Positions 26,114 through 34,947 of a DNA stretch of 56,040 bases are shown here, in pieces. Source of the DNA: Veillonellaceae bacterium (GTDB lineage: Bacteria > Bacillota > Negativicutes > JAAYSF01). Every line of letters starts with the position of its first letter. Within the stretch, counting starts at the first letter, position 1. Location: the NCBI GenBank assembly GCA_012523975.1, contig JAAYSF010000030.1, positions 1 to 56,040 on the forward strand, read 5' to 3'. Below the pieces are notes generated by a model, which had not been told where the DNA came from, did no database searches, and saw nothing but the letters and a program-made list of their open reading frames with translations. The translations under genes were made by a program, and so were the position numbers.

Positions 26114-27259
26114 ATGAAGGAAGTAGTTATTCTCGGTAGTACTGGCTCTATTGGAAAACAGGCGTTGGAGGTTATTACTGCCAATCCCACAAAATTTCGT
26201 GTAGTAGCTTTGGCGGCCTATCAAAATGACCATTTGCTCGAGCAGCAGATTCAGCAGTTTAATCCCTCAATTGCTGTTTTAGTGGATAAAAAGGCGGCAG
26301 ATAGGCTCTCAGCTCGATATCGCGGTACAACAGTTATTCTTGCAGGCGAAGATGGATTACTGGAGGCAGCGACTTATCATAAAGCCTCAATCGTTTTAAC
26401 TTCGATGGTAGGGTTTGCGGGCCTTAAACCTACATTAGCGGCAATTGATGCGGGTAAGGACATTGCCCTGGCGAATAAGGAAACGCTTGTTGCGGCCGGG
26501 GCATTAGTTATGGCTAGAGCTAGAGCAAAAAATGTTAGGATACTGCCGGTCGATAGTGAGCATAGCGCAATTTTGCAATGTCTTTCCGGAGAGAACCGAG
26601 GCAATATAAAACGGATTATTCTTACAGCCTCTGGCGGACCATTCCGTGGATATACTAAGGAACAGATCAGCAAGGTAACGGTCAGCGATTGTTTGCGTCA
26701 TCCAAATTGGAATATGGGTCAAAAAATTACAATCGATTCAGCCACTATGGCCAATAAAGGCTTGGAAGTCATCGAAGCTCGCTGGCTATTTGACGTTGGC
26801 TATAATCAAATTGATGTCGTAGTACATCCTCAAAGCATTATCCATTCTATGGTCGAATTTACTGATGGTGCTGTTATGGCACAGTTAGGAAAGCCGGATA
26901 TGAAAATCCCAATTCAGTATGCTTTGACCTATCCGGAACGCATTCCTTCGCCGATGACTGGTCTTAATTTTAGTGAGGTTGCTTCTCTTACCTTCGAAGA
27001 ACCCAACAATACAATCTTTCCTGCTTTAGACATGGCCATACAGGCTGGGAAGGCTGGAGGTACTCTGCCTTGCGTATTTAATGCAGCTAACGAGGAAGCT
27101 GTGTATGCTTTTCTGGGCGGGAAAATAAAATTCCAGGATATTACCGATGTTATTAGTCATGTCATTGATAGACACGAGCTGGTCATCGATCCAAATTACG
27201 AACAAATTTTAAAAACTGACTTATGGGCGAGAAAGCTAGCAGTTGAAGCGATGTTCTAG
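26114..27259 (+). CDS. dxr: 1-deoxy-D-xylulose 5-phosphate reductoisomerase
   Basis: Dxr makes 2-C-methyl-D-erythritol 4-phosphate, the committed step of the MEP isoprenoid pathway. The 381-residue product has the NADPH loop GSTGSIGKQAL near the N-terminus, NKETLVAAG, the metal-binding VDSEHSAI and the substrate-binding GGPFR and PNWNMGQKITIDSATM blocks. AAGGAGAT precedes the ATG. With ispG downstream it shows that isoprenoid precursors here come from the MEP route. Confidence 0.97.
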   Translation: MKEVVILGSTGSIGKQALEVITANPTKFRVVALAAYQNDHLLEQQIQQFNPSIAVLVDKKAADRLSARYRGTTVILAGEDGLLEAATYHKASIVLTSMVGFAGLKPTLAAIDAGKDIALANKETLVAAGALVMARARAKNVRILPVDSEHSAILQCLSGENRGNIKRIILTASGGPFRGYTKEQISKVTVSDCLRHPNWNMGQKITIDSATMANKGLEVIEARWLFDVGYNQIDVVVHPQSIIHSMVEFTDGAVMAQLGKPDMKIPIQYALTYPERIPSPMTGLNFSEVASLTFEEPNNTIFPALDMAIQAGKAGGTLPCVFNAANEEAVYAFLGGKIKFQDITDVISHVIDRHELVIDPNYEQILKTDLWARKLAVEAMF

Positions 27260-27294
27260 TTCAACCTAATTACTGGGAGGCAGGTGGATTTCGT

Positions 27295-28323
27295 TTGTCA
27301 ATTACGGTTATTGCCACTATATTTGTTTTTGGATTACTAATTTTCGTTCACGAGTTAGGCCATTTTGTTACAGCGAAAATTGTTGGGATGCGAGTTGATG
27401 AGTTTGCAATAGGTTTTGGTCCTAAGCTGCTAAGCCGAAAGCATGGAGAGACATTATACTCATTGCGTATTATACCGTTGGGCGGATTTAACAAAATTGC
27501 CGGAATGGATCCTGAGGAAGAACAAGATGAGCGTTCTTTTAGTGCCAAGCCAATATGGGCAAGAATGTTAGTAATAGTAGCTGGTTCGGCAATGAATTTT
27601 GTTTTGCCGATATTGCTTTTGGCGGGGGTGTTTTTTTATGCCGGTATTGATACACCATCAAATGAAGCAATAATTGGATCAATCTTACCTGATAAACCTG
27701 CAGCCCGGGCCGGCTTGATGACGGGTGACAAAATACTAGCAGTTAATGAACATAAAATTGACTCTTGGCGCGATTTTGTTGATAACATTCAAGGCAATGC
27801 TGGTAATCAGCTTAATGTTCGCTATGAGCGCCACGGTGAGATAAACAATATAACCTTAGTGCCAGAATTTGACCAAAAGGCAAATAAAGGCATTGTAGGT
27901 ATTATGCCGCAAATTCAAAATTATCGTCCTGGCCTATTGGAGTCAATAGGATTAGCCGTTAAGCAGACCTATCTAGTCACAGTTAGCATGATAATCGGCA
28001 TTGGACAGATGATAACAGGCCAAATTGCAGCTGAAGTTGCTGGTCCAATTGGCGTTGCTCAGATGGCCGGTGAGTTTGCTCAGTTGGGAGTTATTCCCTT
28101 ACTCCAGTTCGCTGCTTTCTTAAGTATAAATCTTGGATTAATCAATCTGTTGCCTGTTCCAGTTCTTGACGGTGGTCATATTGTTACATTGGCTGTCGAG
28201 GGTGTTAGGGGTAAGCCATTAAGCAGCAGCAAGATGCAAATAGTTCAAATGATAGGATTTGTGTTGTTAATGTTATTGCTAATTATGGCTACCTTCAAAG
28301 ACGTAGTTCGTTTGAGCGGTTAA
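27295..28323 (+). CDS. rseP: Site-2 zinc metalloprotease RseP
   Basis: RseP cleaves membrane-anchored anti-sigma factors and signal-peptide remnants within the membrane. The 342-residue product starts at TTG and shows the zinc site HELGH at residues 19-23, one PDZ domain (about 115-195, [19 protein letters not shown]) and the second metal-ligand motif [11 protein letters not shown] near the C-terminus. About four membrane helices. Length fits the single-PDZ Firmicute RasP form. Confidence 0.95.
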   Translation: MSITVIATIFVFGLLIFVHELGHFVTAKIVGMRVDEFAIGFGPKLLSRKHGETLYSLRIIPLGGFNKIAGMDPEEEQDERSFSAKPIWARMLVIVAGSAMNFVLPILLLAGVFFYAGIDTPSNEAIIGSILPDKPAARAGLMTGDKILAVNEHKIDSWRDFVDNIQGNAGNQLNVRYERHGEINNITLVPEFDQKANKGIVGIMPQIQNYRPGLLESIGLAVKQTYLVTVSMIIGIGQMITGQIAAEVAGPIGVAQMAGEFAQLGVIPLLQFAAFLSINLGLINLLPVPVLDGGHIVTLAVEGVRGKPLSSSKMQIVQMIGFVLLMLLLIMATFKDVVRLSG

Positions 28324-28361
28324 TTGGAGTTAAACATATTCCGAAATCATTTAAATCAGGG

Positions 28362-29450
28362 ATGCGTGATACTATGCAGCGAAGAAATACCAGAGAGATT
28401 AAACTTGGCAGCGTAAAGATAGGCGGCGGTTCGCCTGTATCTGTTCAGTCCATGACTAATACTAAAACCGATAATGTGAATGCAACTGTTCAGCAAATTA
28501 AGCAATTAGCACAGGCTGGCTGCGATATTGTAAGAATGGCTGTACCTGATATGGAGGCGGCCGTTGCCATTGAAAAAATTAAGTTGTTAACCGACAATGT
28601 GCCGTTGGTAGCTGATATCCATTTTGATTATCGATTAGCGTTAGCGGCAATAGAAAGAGGCATCGATGGCCTGCGGCTAAATCCTGGTAATATTGGTAAT
28701 CCTGAACATATTGCTGCAGTTGTTAAGGCGGCCCAAAAACGTAATATACCTATTAGAATTGGTGTAAATGCCGGCTCTTTAGATAAGCAGCTGCTTGCTA
28801 AGTACGGCGGACACCCGGTTGCCGAAGCAATGGTAGAAAGTGCGATAAATCATGTAAAAATACTTGAAGAGTTAGACTTTTTTAATATAAAAATTTCGCT
28901 CAAAGCCCATGATGTGCCCTTAACTATCAGGGCATATCAGCTGATGTCACAGACGGTTGATTATCCACTGCATTTAGGTGTTACCGAGGCGGGCACGCAT
29001 CGATCAGGAGTGATAAAGTCAGCAGTGGGGATTGGAGCACTACTGGCCCAGGGAATTGGCGACACTTTCAGAATTTCCTTGACAGGAGACCCAGTTGAGG
29101 AAGTACGTGTAGCAAATGAGATTCTCAAATCCCTTGGTCTAAAAAGTTATGGCCCAACACTGATTTCTTGTCCGACCTGCGGTCGATGCAATATTAATTT
29201 AGCTGATATTGCTGATCAAGTTGAAAAAAGGCTTGTTAATGTTAAAAAACCGTTAAAGGTAGCAGTTATGGGCTGCGTTGTCAACGGACCTGGCGAAGCA
29301 CGCGAGGCCGATATTGGCATAGCCGGTGGAAAAGGTGAAGGCTTGCTTTTTCGCAAGGGAGAAATTATAAAGAAAGTGCCGGAAAGTGAATTAGTTAGAG
29401 AACTCTTTATTGAGCTCGATAAAATCATCAAGGAGGCCCCTTATCAATGA
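28362..29450 (+). CDS. ispG: (E)-4-hydroxy-3-methylbut-2-enyl-diphosphate synthase
   Basis: IspG is the [4Fe-4S] enzyme of the late MEP pathway. The 362-residue product has [16 protein letters not shown] at the N-terminus, a TIM-barrel domain ([28 protein letters not shown]) and C-terminal cluster ligands in CPTCGRCN and [13 protein letters not shown] 28362 is taken; ATG 28374 (MQRRNTREI) is a possible start. Its stop overlaps proS by 4 bp. Confidence 0.96.
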   Translation: MRDTMQRRNTREIKLGSVKIGGGSPVSVQSMTNTKTDNVNATVQQIKQLAQAGCDIVRMAVPDMEAAVAIEKIKLLTDNVPLVADIHFDYRLALAAIERGIDGLRLNPGNIGNPEHIAAVVKAAQKRNIPIRIGVNAGSLDKQLLAKYGGHPVAEAMVESAINHVKILEELDFFNIKISLKAHDVPLTIRAYQLMSQTVDYPLHLGVTEAGTHRSGVIKSAVGIGALLAQGIGDTFRISLTGDPVEEVRVANEILKSLGLKSYGPTLISCPTCGRCNINLADIADQVEKRLVNVKKPLKVAVMGCVVNGPGEAREADIGIAGGKGEGLLFRKGEIIKKVPESELVRELFIELDKIIKEAPYQ

Positions 29451-31150
29451 AAGCATCACAACTATATGCACCTACATTAAGAGAGACACCCGCAGAAGCC
29501 GAAGTAATCAGTCATCAGCTGATGCTACGGGCTGGTATGCTGCGTAAAGCAGCTGGCGGCGTATATACATATCTTCCATTGGCTTGGCGCGTTTTGAAGA
29601 AAATTGAAACAATAGTTAGAGAAGAAATGGACGCAAAAGGCGGGCAGGAATTATTGATGCCTATTATGCAGCCCGCTGAGATGTGGCTTGAAACAGGACG
29701 CTGGAATGTATATGGCGATGAGATGTTCCGTCTTAAAGATCGGCATAACCGTGATTTCTGCTTAGGGCCTACCCACGAAGAAATGATTACTACTCTAGTA
29801 CGATCTGACGTTCGATCCTACCGCCAGCTTCCTCTAATGCTTTATCAAATTCAGAATAAATATCGTGATGAAATTAGGCCGCGTTTTGGATTAATGCGCG
29901 GTCGGGAATTTATTATGAAAGATCTCTATTCATTTGATCGTGATGAAAATGGCCTAGACGAGAGCTATAACAAAATGTATGATGCTTATACCCGCGTATT
30001 TACGCGCTGTGGTCTTGAATTTCGGGCAGTCGAGGCAGACGCTGGAGCAATAGGCGGAAGCGGTACGCATGAGTTCATGGTTATTGCCGATTCCGGTGAG
30101 GCCGCAATAGTGTATTGCCCGGATTGTAATTACGCTGCAAACGTTGAGAAGGCTGAGTTAACTCCTATCGAGGCTGATAAAGAAACTTTAGAATCAATAG
30201 CAGAAGTAAACACTCCTAATTCTAAATCAATTAAAGATCTTGCAGCCTATTTGAATATTCCCGAGTCTAAGACCATAAAAACTCTAGCTTATAACACAGA
30301 GAAGGGTTTAGTTCTTGCGTTGGTTCGTGGCGATCATGAGGCTAATGAGATTAAAATAAAGAACGCGCTTGATTGTCTTGAAGTCGACATGGCTGATGAA
30401 AAGACAATTATCGATGCAATTGGCGGCGCTCCCGGGTATATAGGACCTGTTAATGTGAAAAATGTCAAGATTATCGCTGATACAAGCGTTATGAAAATGT
30501 ATAACGCAGTATGTGGAGCGAACAAACTAGAAAAGCATTATATTAATGTTAATCCGAAAAGGGATTTTACCCCAGACATTGTTACAGATATAAGGCTTGT
30601 TCAACCGGGGGATCCTTGCGGTCACTGCGGTACGCCTTTGAAAACGGCTCGGGGTATTGAAGTTGGACAAGTATTTAAACTGTATACTAAGTATAGTAAG
30701 GCTCTCAATGCAACCTTCCTCGATGAGAATGGAAAAGAAAAACCGATGGTAATGGGATGCTATGGTATTGGGGTAAGCCGTACGATGGCAGCGGCAATTG
30801 AACAAAATTATGACGAGAATGGTATTATTTGGCCTGCCGCTATTGCGCCTTATCATGTAGTAGTTATTCCAGTTAACGCAAAAGATACTGCACAACGAGA
30901 GTTTGCTGAAATGATTTACGCGAAACTAAATGATGCTGGTATCGAAACGCTGCTGGATGAACGTAATGAACGTCCGGGTGTTAGATTCAAAGATGCCGAT
31001 CTCATTGGCTATCCAATTAGAATAATCATCGGACCAAAGACTGTAAATGAAAACCAAGTTGAGGTAAAGATACGACGTACAGGTGAAGTTCACTATCTTC
31101 CACTTGACAACCTCCTTGATAGTATAAAGGAGTTTATTGCCAAGCTTTAA
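29447..31150 (+). CDS. proS: Prolyl-tRNA synthetase
   Basis: ProS charges tRNA-Pro. The 567-residue product is the bacterial type: class II motif 1 region ([18 protein letters not shown]), motif 2 ([20 protein letters not shown]), an inserted editing domain (about 225-390) that clears Ala-tRNA-Pro, motif 3 ([13 protein letters not shown]) and a C-terminal anticodon-binding domain. Length is as expected. A YbaK-like deacylase of the related editing family is encoded about 4 kb downstream. Confidence 0.97.
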   Translation: MKASQLYAPTLRETPAEAEVISHQLMLRAGMLRKAAGGVYTYLPLAWRVLKKIETIVREEMDAKGGQELLMPIMQPAEMWLETGRWNVYGDEMFRLKDRHNRDFCLGPTHEEMITTLVRSDVRSYRQLPLMLYQIQNKYRDEIRPRFGLMRGREFIMKDLYSFDRDENGLDESYNKMYDAYTRVFTRCGLEFRAVEADAGAIGGSGTHEFMVIADSGEAAIVYCPDCNYAANVEKAELTPIEADKETLESIAEVNTPNSKSIKDLAAYLNIPESKTIKTLAYNTEKGLVLALVRGDHEANEIKIKNALDCLEVDMADEKTIIDAIGGAPGYIGPVNVKNVKIIADTSVMKMYNAVCGANKLEKHYINVNPKRDFTPDIVTDIRLVQPGDPCGHCGTPLKTARGIEVGQVFKLYTKYSKALNATFLDENGKEKPMVMGCYGIGVSRTMAAAIEQNYDENGIIWPAAIAPYHVVVIPVNAKDTAQREFAEMIYAKLNDAGIETLLDERNERPGVRFKDADLIGYPIRIIIGPKTVNENQVEVKIRRTGEVHYLPLDNLLDSIKEFIAKL

Positions 31151-31206
31151 TTAATTGCCGCGCTTAGTTCTATGGCAAGCTGTCGGAAGATTAATGTTCC
31201 GATAGA

Positions 31207-31237
31207 AAAGCGTGATTTAATTATCACGCTTTTTTTG
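31207..31237 (+). terminator. Rho-independent terminator after proS
   Basis: A 10-bp stem (31207-31216 with 31223-31232, AAAGCGTGAT with ATCACGCTTT), 6-nt loop, followed by eight T residues overlapping the stem end. It ends the uppS-proS transcript. A smaller hairpin (31183-31188 with 31197-31202) lies just upstream. Confidence 0.9.
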
Positions 31238-31381
31238 ACTATTTTACGGCGGGATCATTTTAATGCATTCTTATTTCAAGGCAATTAGTTATTGCCAAAG
31301 AAATTAACTAGACGTAGATCGCCATTGAAATTGAAACATCATTAGTCGAGATGGCGACAAAGCATTTATAATTATATTTTT
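31238..31381 (+). other. Gene-free region with two small inverted repeats
   Basis: No open frame or RNA gene is convincing here. GGCAAT/ATTGCC (31280-31285, 31291-31296) and TCGCCAT/ATGGCGA (31319-31325, 31351-31357) could form hairpins, but they lie upstream of the predicted promoter and downstream of the terminator, so their transcript, if any, is unclear. Together with the flanking terminator and promoter the gap is 293 bp. Confidence 0.4.
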
Positions 31382-31404
31382 GTTATAACATTGACCGTTA
31401 TAAC
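31382..31404 (+). promoter_or_regulatory. Candidate operator: two GTTATAAC palindromes
   Basis: GTTATAAC occurs at 31382-31389 and 31397-31404. Each copy is an 8-bp perfect palindrome, and the pair is separated by 7 nt that include the -35 hexamer, so the whole forms a 23-bp symmetric site over the promoter. This is what a repressor site looks like; the regulator is unknown. Confidence 0.5.
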
Positions 31405-31419
31405 TTGTGAGAATATAAT
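31391..31419 (+). promoter_or_regulatory. Promoter of the CoA-binding/thioredoxin unit
   Basis: TTGACC (31391-31396) and a perfect TATAAT (31414-31419) are separated by 17 nt. It lies about 25 bp upstream of the first start codon with an intervening GGAGGTG ribosome site. A near-consensus housekeeping promoter. Confidence 0.85.
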
Positions 31420-31443
31420 GAAAATACTGGCGGAGGTGTTGGA

Positions 31444-31842
31444 ATGGATGAAATGATCAGAATGCTTGATGAAAAGGTGTGGGCAGTAGTTGGAGCTACA
31501 GATAATAAGGAGAAATTCGGTTACAAAATCTTTAAGTATCTCCAAAACTACGGATACAAAGTATATCCTGTCAATCCCGGTGTTACAGAAATTGACGGGC
31601 ACAAGTGCTACGCCAGTCTTAAGGCCTTACCAGAAAAACCTGGAGCAGTCAACGTTGTAGTTTCGCCCAAAATCGGTCAGCTAATAATGCACGATTGCGC
31701 GGAGTTAGGCATTAAAAAAGTTTGGCTGCAGCCAGGGGCTGATGGAGACGCAGTTATTGCTACAGCAAATCAACTTGGTTTGGCTGTAATCCATCACGCT
31801 TGCGTTATGGTTGAATTAAGAAAAAAAGGGGGAGTATCATAA
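31444..31842 (+). CDS. CoA-binding domain protein (YccU family)
   Basis: A 132-residue single CoA_binding (Rossmann-like) domain. Family features seen: VWAVVGATDNKEKFGYKIFK (nucleotide loop), GYKVYPVNPGVTEIDGHKCY, and VWLQPGA before a late ACVMVE. Stand-alone family members bind CoA-type ligands but have no firm biochemical role; some link to redox or persulfide handling. It overlaps the next gene, a thioredoxin, by one base (TAATG), so they are coupled. Confidence 0.85.
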   Translation: MDEMIRMLDEKVWAVVGATDNKEKFGYKIFKYLQNYGYKVYPVNPGVTEIDGHKCYASLKALPEKPGAVNVVVSPKIGQLIMHDCAELGIKKVWLQPGADGDAVIATANQLGLAVIHHACVMVELRKKGGVS

Positions 31843-32165
31843 TGGCAGATGTGTTAAACGTCACCGAAGAAAACTTCACGGAAGAAGTTTTAGAGTCCGA
31901 AAAGCCGGTTCTGGTAGATTTTTGGGCACCATGGTGTGGTTACTGTACTAAACTCTCTCCAATATTCGATGAAATTGCTAAGGAAAATAGTGACAAGCTT
32001 AAACTAGTTAAGGTCAATGTTGACGAAAGTCGCGCGTTAGCACAAAAACTTGGTGTTATGAGTTTACCGACGATGATACTATTTAAAAATGGTGATCAGG
32101 TTGAAAAGGCTATGGGCTTTATACCTAAAGCCGTAATATTATCTAAATTTTTGCCGCTTGTCTGA
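31842..32165 (+). CDS. Thioredoxin-like protein with WCGYC active site
   Basis: A 107-residue thioredoxin fold protein: VLVDFWAPWCGYC at residues 23-35 with redox cysteines C32 and C35, cis-Pro in SLPTMILFKNG (about residue 75) and a normal length. The classical WCGPC is changed to WCGYC, with Tyr replacing Pro between Gly and Cys, which should raise or otherwise alter the redox potential. No signal peptide, so cytoplasmic. Its pairing with a CoA-binding protein suggests a specific substrate. Confidence 0.92.
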   Translation: MADVLNVTEENFTEEVLESEKPVLVDFWAPWCGYCTKLSPIFDEIAKENSDKLKLVKVNVDESRALAQKLGVMSLPTMILFKNGDQVEKAMGFIPKAVILSKFLPLV

Positions 32166-32177
32166 GTTTAACGTTTC

Positions 32178-32208
32178 GCGTGCTGCCAATTGCAGTACGC
32201 TTTTTTTT
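32178..32208 (+). terminator. Rho-independent terminator after thioredoxin gene
   Basis: A 9-bp stem including one G:T pair (32178-32186 with 32192-32200) and a CAATT loop is followed by eight T residues. It closes the two-gene unit 13 bp after the stop. Confidence 0.9.
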
Positions 32209-32232
32209 ATGACATTGTTATATTTCGAATAG

Positions 32233-32268
32233 CGCCCGAATAGGAAAATATTGATTATTATTCGGGCG
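32233..32268 (+). promoter_or_regulatory. Inverted repeat in the feoB leader
   Basis: CGCCCGAATA (32233-32242) is repeated as its exact complement TATTCGGGCG (32259-32268) with a 16-nt A/T-rich spacer. It ends 12 nt before the favoured feoB start and covers its ribosome-site region. It could be an operator or an RNA hairpin controlling translation. No T-run follows. Confidence 0.5.
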
Positions 32269-32280
32269 GTGATCGGGAAA

Positions 32281-34215
32281 TTGAAAAAAATTGCACTAGT
32301 TGGTGCGCCTAATGTCGGTAAAAGTGCGATATTTAATTATTTGACATCAAGCTATGTAACAGTCTCAAATTACCCTGGCACCACTGTGGATGTTGCACGA
32401 GGCGATGTTAAACTTGATGGGAACAAATATGAAATTATTGATACTCCAGGCATATATTCACTGACACCTTTAACTGATGAAGAAAGAGTCACACGGCAAT
32501 TACTGGTTAGTGAGCCGCCTGATGTTGTTGTACATGTTGTAGACGCCAAAAATATTCGCCGTATGTTATCATTGACTTTACAGATGCTAGATGCCGGCTT
32601 ACCTGTAATACTGAATCTGAACATGATAGATGAATCACAAAAGCTAGGTATGAGGATAAATAGCAAAAGATTATCCGACATATTAGGTATACCTGTTAAT
32701 ACAAGTTCAGCCGTCAGAAAGCTTGGACTAGAATCTTTAAAAAAGGAAGTTTCCCGCTACCAACCAAAAGAATCTATAGAATTAGCTTTTTCCGATGATA
32801 TTGAAAAGTCTATCGCCGAGATCTGTCAATTACTAATAGGCAGTTACGGTATGACCAATAGGATGGTTGCTATTCTTCTGCTGCAAGGTGACGAAATAAT
32901 TTTAAATTCAGTACGCGGTGAACCAGCGATTGCCAAAATCATAGATATAATACAAAAGTTATCTTATAGCTATGAGCATAGCTTAGACTATGTGCTGACG
33001 ATAAAGCGGCAGCTTATGGTTGATAAAATATTAGATATGATAATCGTTTCTGCCAAAATTGAAAAATGCAGCGGTGCTGAAAGAGTAAGCCGGTTGACAC
33101 GAGAACCTCTTACTGGTATCCCAATTTTGCTTTTTGTACTGTATTTTGGTCTTTATATGTTTGTTGGCCAATTTGGAGCAGGATATTTAGTTGATTATAT
33201 TGATGAAACAATTTTTAGCCAGACAATTAATCCGCTTATTCGAAATTTAGTTTACAGCCATATCTCGATCGAATGGCTGCAATCATTAATAGTAGGTGAC
33301 TACGGAATTTTCTCAATGGGTTTCCGCTATGCGGTTGTAATAATACTTCCCATTGTTGGCACCTTCTTTTTAGTATTTGCCATTCTTGAGGACTGTGGCT
33401 ATTTACCGCGACTTGCCATGTTAGTTGATCGGCTATTTAAGAACTTAGGCCTTAACGGTCGAGCGGTCATTCCTTTAACCTTAGGTTTAGGCTGTGGGAC
33501 GATGGCTGTTATGGTAACGCGTACATTAGAAACGAGAAGGGAAAGAGTTATTGCTACCTTTCTATTATCACTTACAATACCATGTTCAGCGCAACTTGGT
33601 CTTGTGTTAGCAATTTTATCAGGAAATAGTGTATCAGTCGCACTATGGGCGGCTTGCATGGGGATGGTATTTGCGCTCAGCGGCTGGCTGACAGCTAAGC
33701 TTATACCAGGCGAGCGCAGTGCTTTTTATATGGAAATTCCACCTATGCGCATGCCAATCTGGTCTAACGTCTTAACTAAAGCCTACACCAGAATGTCCTG
33801 GTACTTTATAGAAATACTTCCGGTGTTTATTATAACTAGCTTAATATTATGGATTGGCGATCAAAGCGGGGTGCTAGCAAAGCTGATTGCGATAACCGAG
33901 CCAGCCATGGTAATGCTAGGACTCCCAAAAGAAGCCGCACAGTCTTTTCTTTTAGGTTTCTTTCGCCGTGATTATGGAGCAGCCGGCTTGTATGACATGT
34001 GTACTGCAGGCTTGCTTAATGACGGTCAGTTATTAGTAGCGGCAATTACGCTTACATTATTCGTACCTTGCGTTGCTCAGCTTGTTGTCATGGTAAAAGA
34101 AAGAGGACTGTTTACATCGTTTACAATGGTCCTTTTAATAATTACTTTATCTTTTGCGGCCGGAATGACAATGCATGGCATGCTAACAGTATTCGGCAAG
34201 AATTTTGGCTATTAG
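32281..34215 (+). CDS. feoB: Ferrous iron transport protein B (FeoB)
   Basis: FeoB is the G-protein-coupled Fe2+ permease of the inner membrane. The product (about 644 residues) has an N-terminal GTPase: G1 GAPNVGKS, G2 in NYPGTT, G3 DTPGIYSL, G4 NMID, G5 SSAVRKLG. A helical GDI-like spacer (about 170-260) follows, then about eight membrane helices with two Gate motifs containing conserved cysteines (TIPCSAQLGL and VPCVAQLVVM). TTG 32281 gives the family N-terminus MKKIALVG; in-frame TTG 32251 and GTG 32269 lie in or next to the inverted repeat and are alternatives. On the short side of the family. Confidence 0.94.
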   Translation: MKKIALVGAPNVGKSAIFNYLTSSYVTVSNYPGTTVDVARGDVKLDGNKYEIIDTPGIYSLTPLTDEERVTRQLLVSEPPDVVVHVVDAKNIRRMLSLTLQMLDAGLPVILNLNMIDESQKLGMRINSKRLSDILGIPVNTSSAVRKLGLESLKKEVSRYQPKESIELAFSDDIEKSIAEICQLLIGSYGMTNRMVAILLLQGDEIILNSVRGEPAIAKIIDIIQKLSYSYEHSLDYVLTIKRQLMVDKILDMIIVSAKIEKCSGAERVSRLTREPLTGIPILLFVLYFGLYMFVGQFGAGYLVDYIDETIFSQTINPLIRNLVYSHISIEWLQSLIVGDYGIFSMGFRYAVVIILPIVGTFFLVFAILEDCGYLPRLAMLVDRLFKNLGLNGRAVIPLTLGLGCGTMAVMVTRTLETRRERVIATFLLSLTIPCSAQLGLVLAILSGNSVSVALWAACMGMVFALSGWLTAKLIPGERSAFYMEIPPMRMPIWSNVLTKAYTRMSWYFIEILPVFIITSLILWIGDQSGVLAKLIAITEPAMVMLGLPKEAAQSFLLGFFRRDYGAAGLYDMCTAGLLNDGQLLVAAITLTLFVPCVAQLVVMVKERGLFTSFTMVLLIITLSFAAGMTMHGMLTVFGKNFGY

Positions 34216-34226
34216 GAGTGATATAT

Positions 34227-34454
34227 ATGCCTGTCAAATTAACAATCCAGGAGCTTAAACCTGGCGATAGGGTAAAAGTCTTTACGATAAACTCTGCTAA
34301 TAAAAATCATCTGCGGAAACTTGCAGTATTTGGAATCATACCGGGCATGGAGGTAGAGTTGCTGCAGGTGAAGCCAGCATATGTGTTACGGATTGGGTAT
34401 ACTGAATTAGCTCTCGATAGTGAAATTGCCAAGAGTATGACATTTATTCGCTGA
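34227..34454 (+). CDS. feoA: FeoA family protein
   Basis: A 75-residue SH3-like FeoA domain protein needed for FeoB function in several bacteria. It shows the family pattern LKPGDRVKVFTI, a central LRKLAVFGIIPGMEVELLQV and a C-terminal RIGYTELALDSEIAKSMTFI. ATG 34227 follows TAGGAGTG by 8 nt; the frame is open far upstream inside feoB but has no family sequence there. FeoA follows FeoB here, whereas the reverse order is more common. Confidence 0.92.
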   Translation: MPVKLTIQELKPGDRVKVFTINSANKNHLRKLAVFGIIPGMEVELLQVKPAYVLRIGYTELALDSEIAKSMTFIR

Positions 34455-34465
34455 GATTGAAAAGA

Positions 34466-34518
34466 AAAAAGCAGGTATTTCGAGATCACTGAAAAATGAC
34501 TCGAAATACCTGCTTTTT
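34466..34518. terminator. Bidirectional terminator between feoA and the DUF1858 gene
   Basis: A perfect 19-bp stem (34466-34484 with 34500-34518) has five A residues on the left and five T residues on the right, so it works as an intrinsic terminator on both strands. It separates plus-strand feoA from the convergent minus-strand gene. Confidence 0.93.
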
Positions 34519-34530
34519 GTGTGTATTTAA

Positions 34531-34728
34531 CTATTTTGCAACAACTTTGTTTAAGGCATCAACAAGTGCATTTACGTCAATGCCATGAGCGGACGCGCCT
34601 TGTTCGATATTTTCGAATCGAGCGGCTGCGCAACCTAAACAGCCCATTCCATGGTTGCGGAACACTTCAGCAGTTTGTGGGTATTTTTGAACTACCTCGA
34701 TAATACTCATATCTTTAGTAATTTGCAT
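34531..34728 (-). CDS. DUF1858 redox-disulfide domain protein
   Basis: The only convincing minus-strand gene. The 65-residue product matches the DUF1858 / hybrid-cluster-protein-associated disulfide domain: MQITKDMSIIEVVQKYP, then VFRNHGMGCLGCAAARFE with a CxxC pair (about C30 and C33), and a helical C-terminus. Members are small redox or iron-sulfur-linked proteins of unproven function. AGGAGG lies 8 nt before the ATG, and an extended -10 promoter is visible upstream. It converges on feoBA. Confidence 0.9.
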   Translation of the reverse strand: MQITKDMSIIEVVQKYPQTAEVFRNHGMGCLGCAAARFENIEQGASAHGIDVNALVDALNKVVAK

Positions 34729-34767
34729 AGTATATCCTCCTATATGGAAAGTTTTATTCGCTCTAAT

Positions 34768-34776
34768 ATTATAGCA
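34768..34776 (-). promoter_or_regulatory. Extended -10 promoter of the DUF1858 gene
   Basis: On the minus strand TGCTATAAT forms a perfect extended -10 about 40 nt upstream of the ATG. No good -35 hexamer is visible at the usual spacing, which extended -10 promoters can tolerate. Confidence 0.6.
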
Positions 34777-34947
34777 TAAAGTAAATTGTACTGGCTGAAA
34801 TATTTAGTATAAATCAGATAATTTATTCCGACGCTTTCATTTCTTAGTATTACCTGACTTTATAAGGCTATACTAATTTTTTTTGCTGGCTATTTTTACG
34901 TTGGAGAGTTAAAATACTGTTGTATCTAGACGGAGTGAGGATAATAT

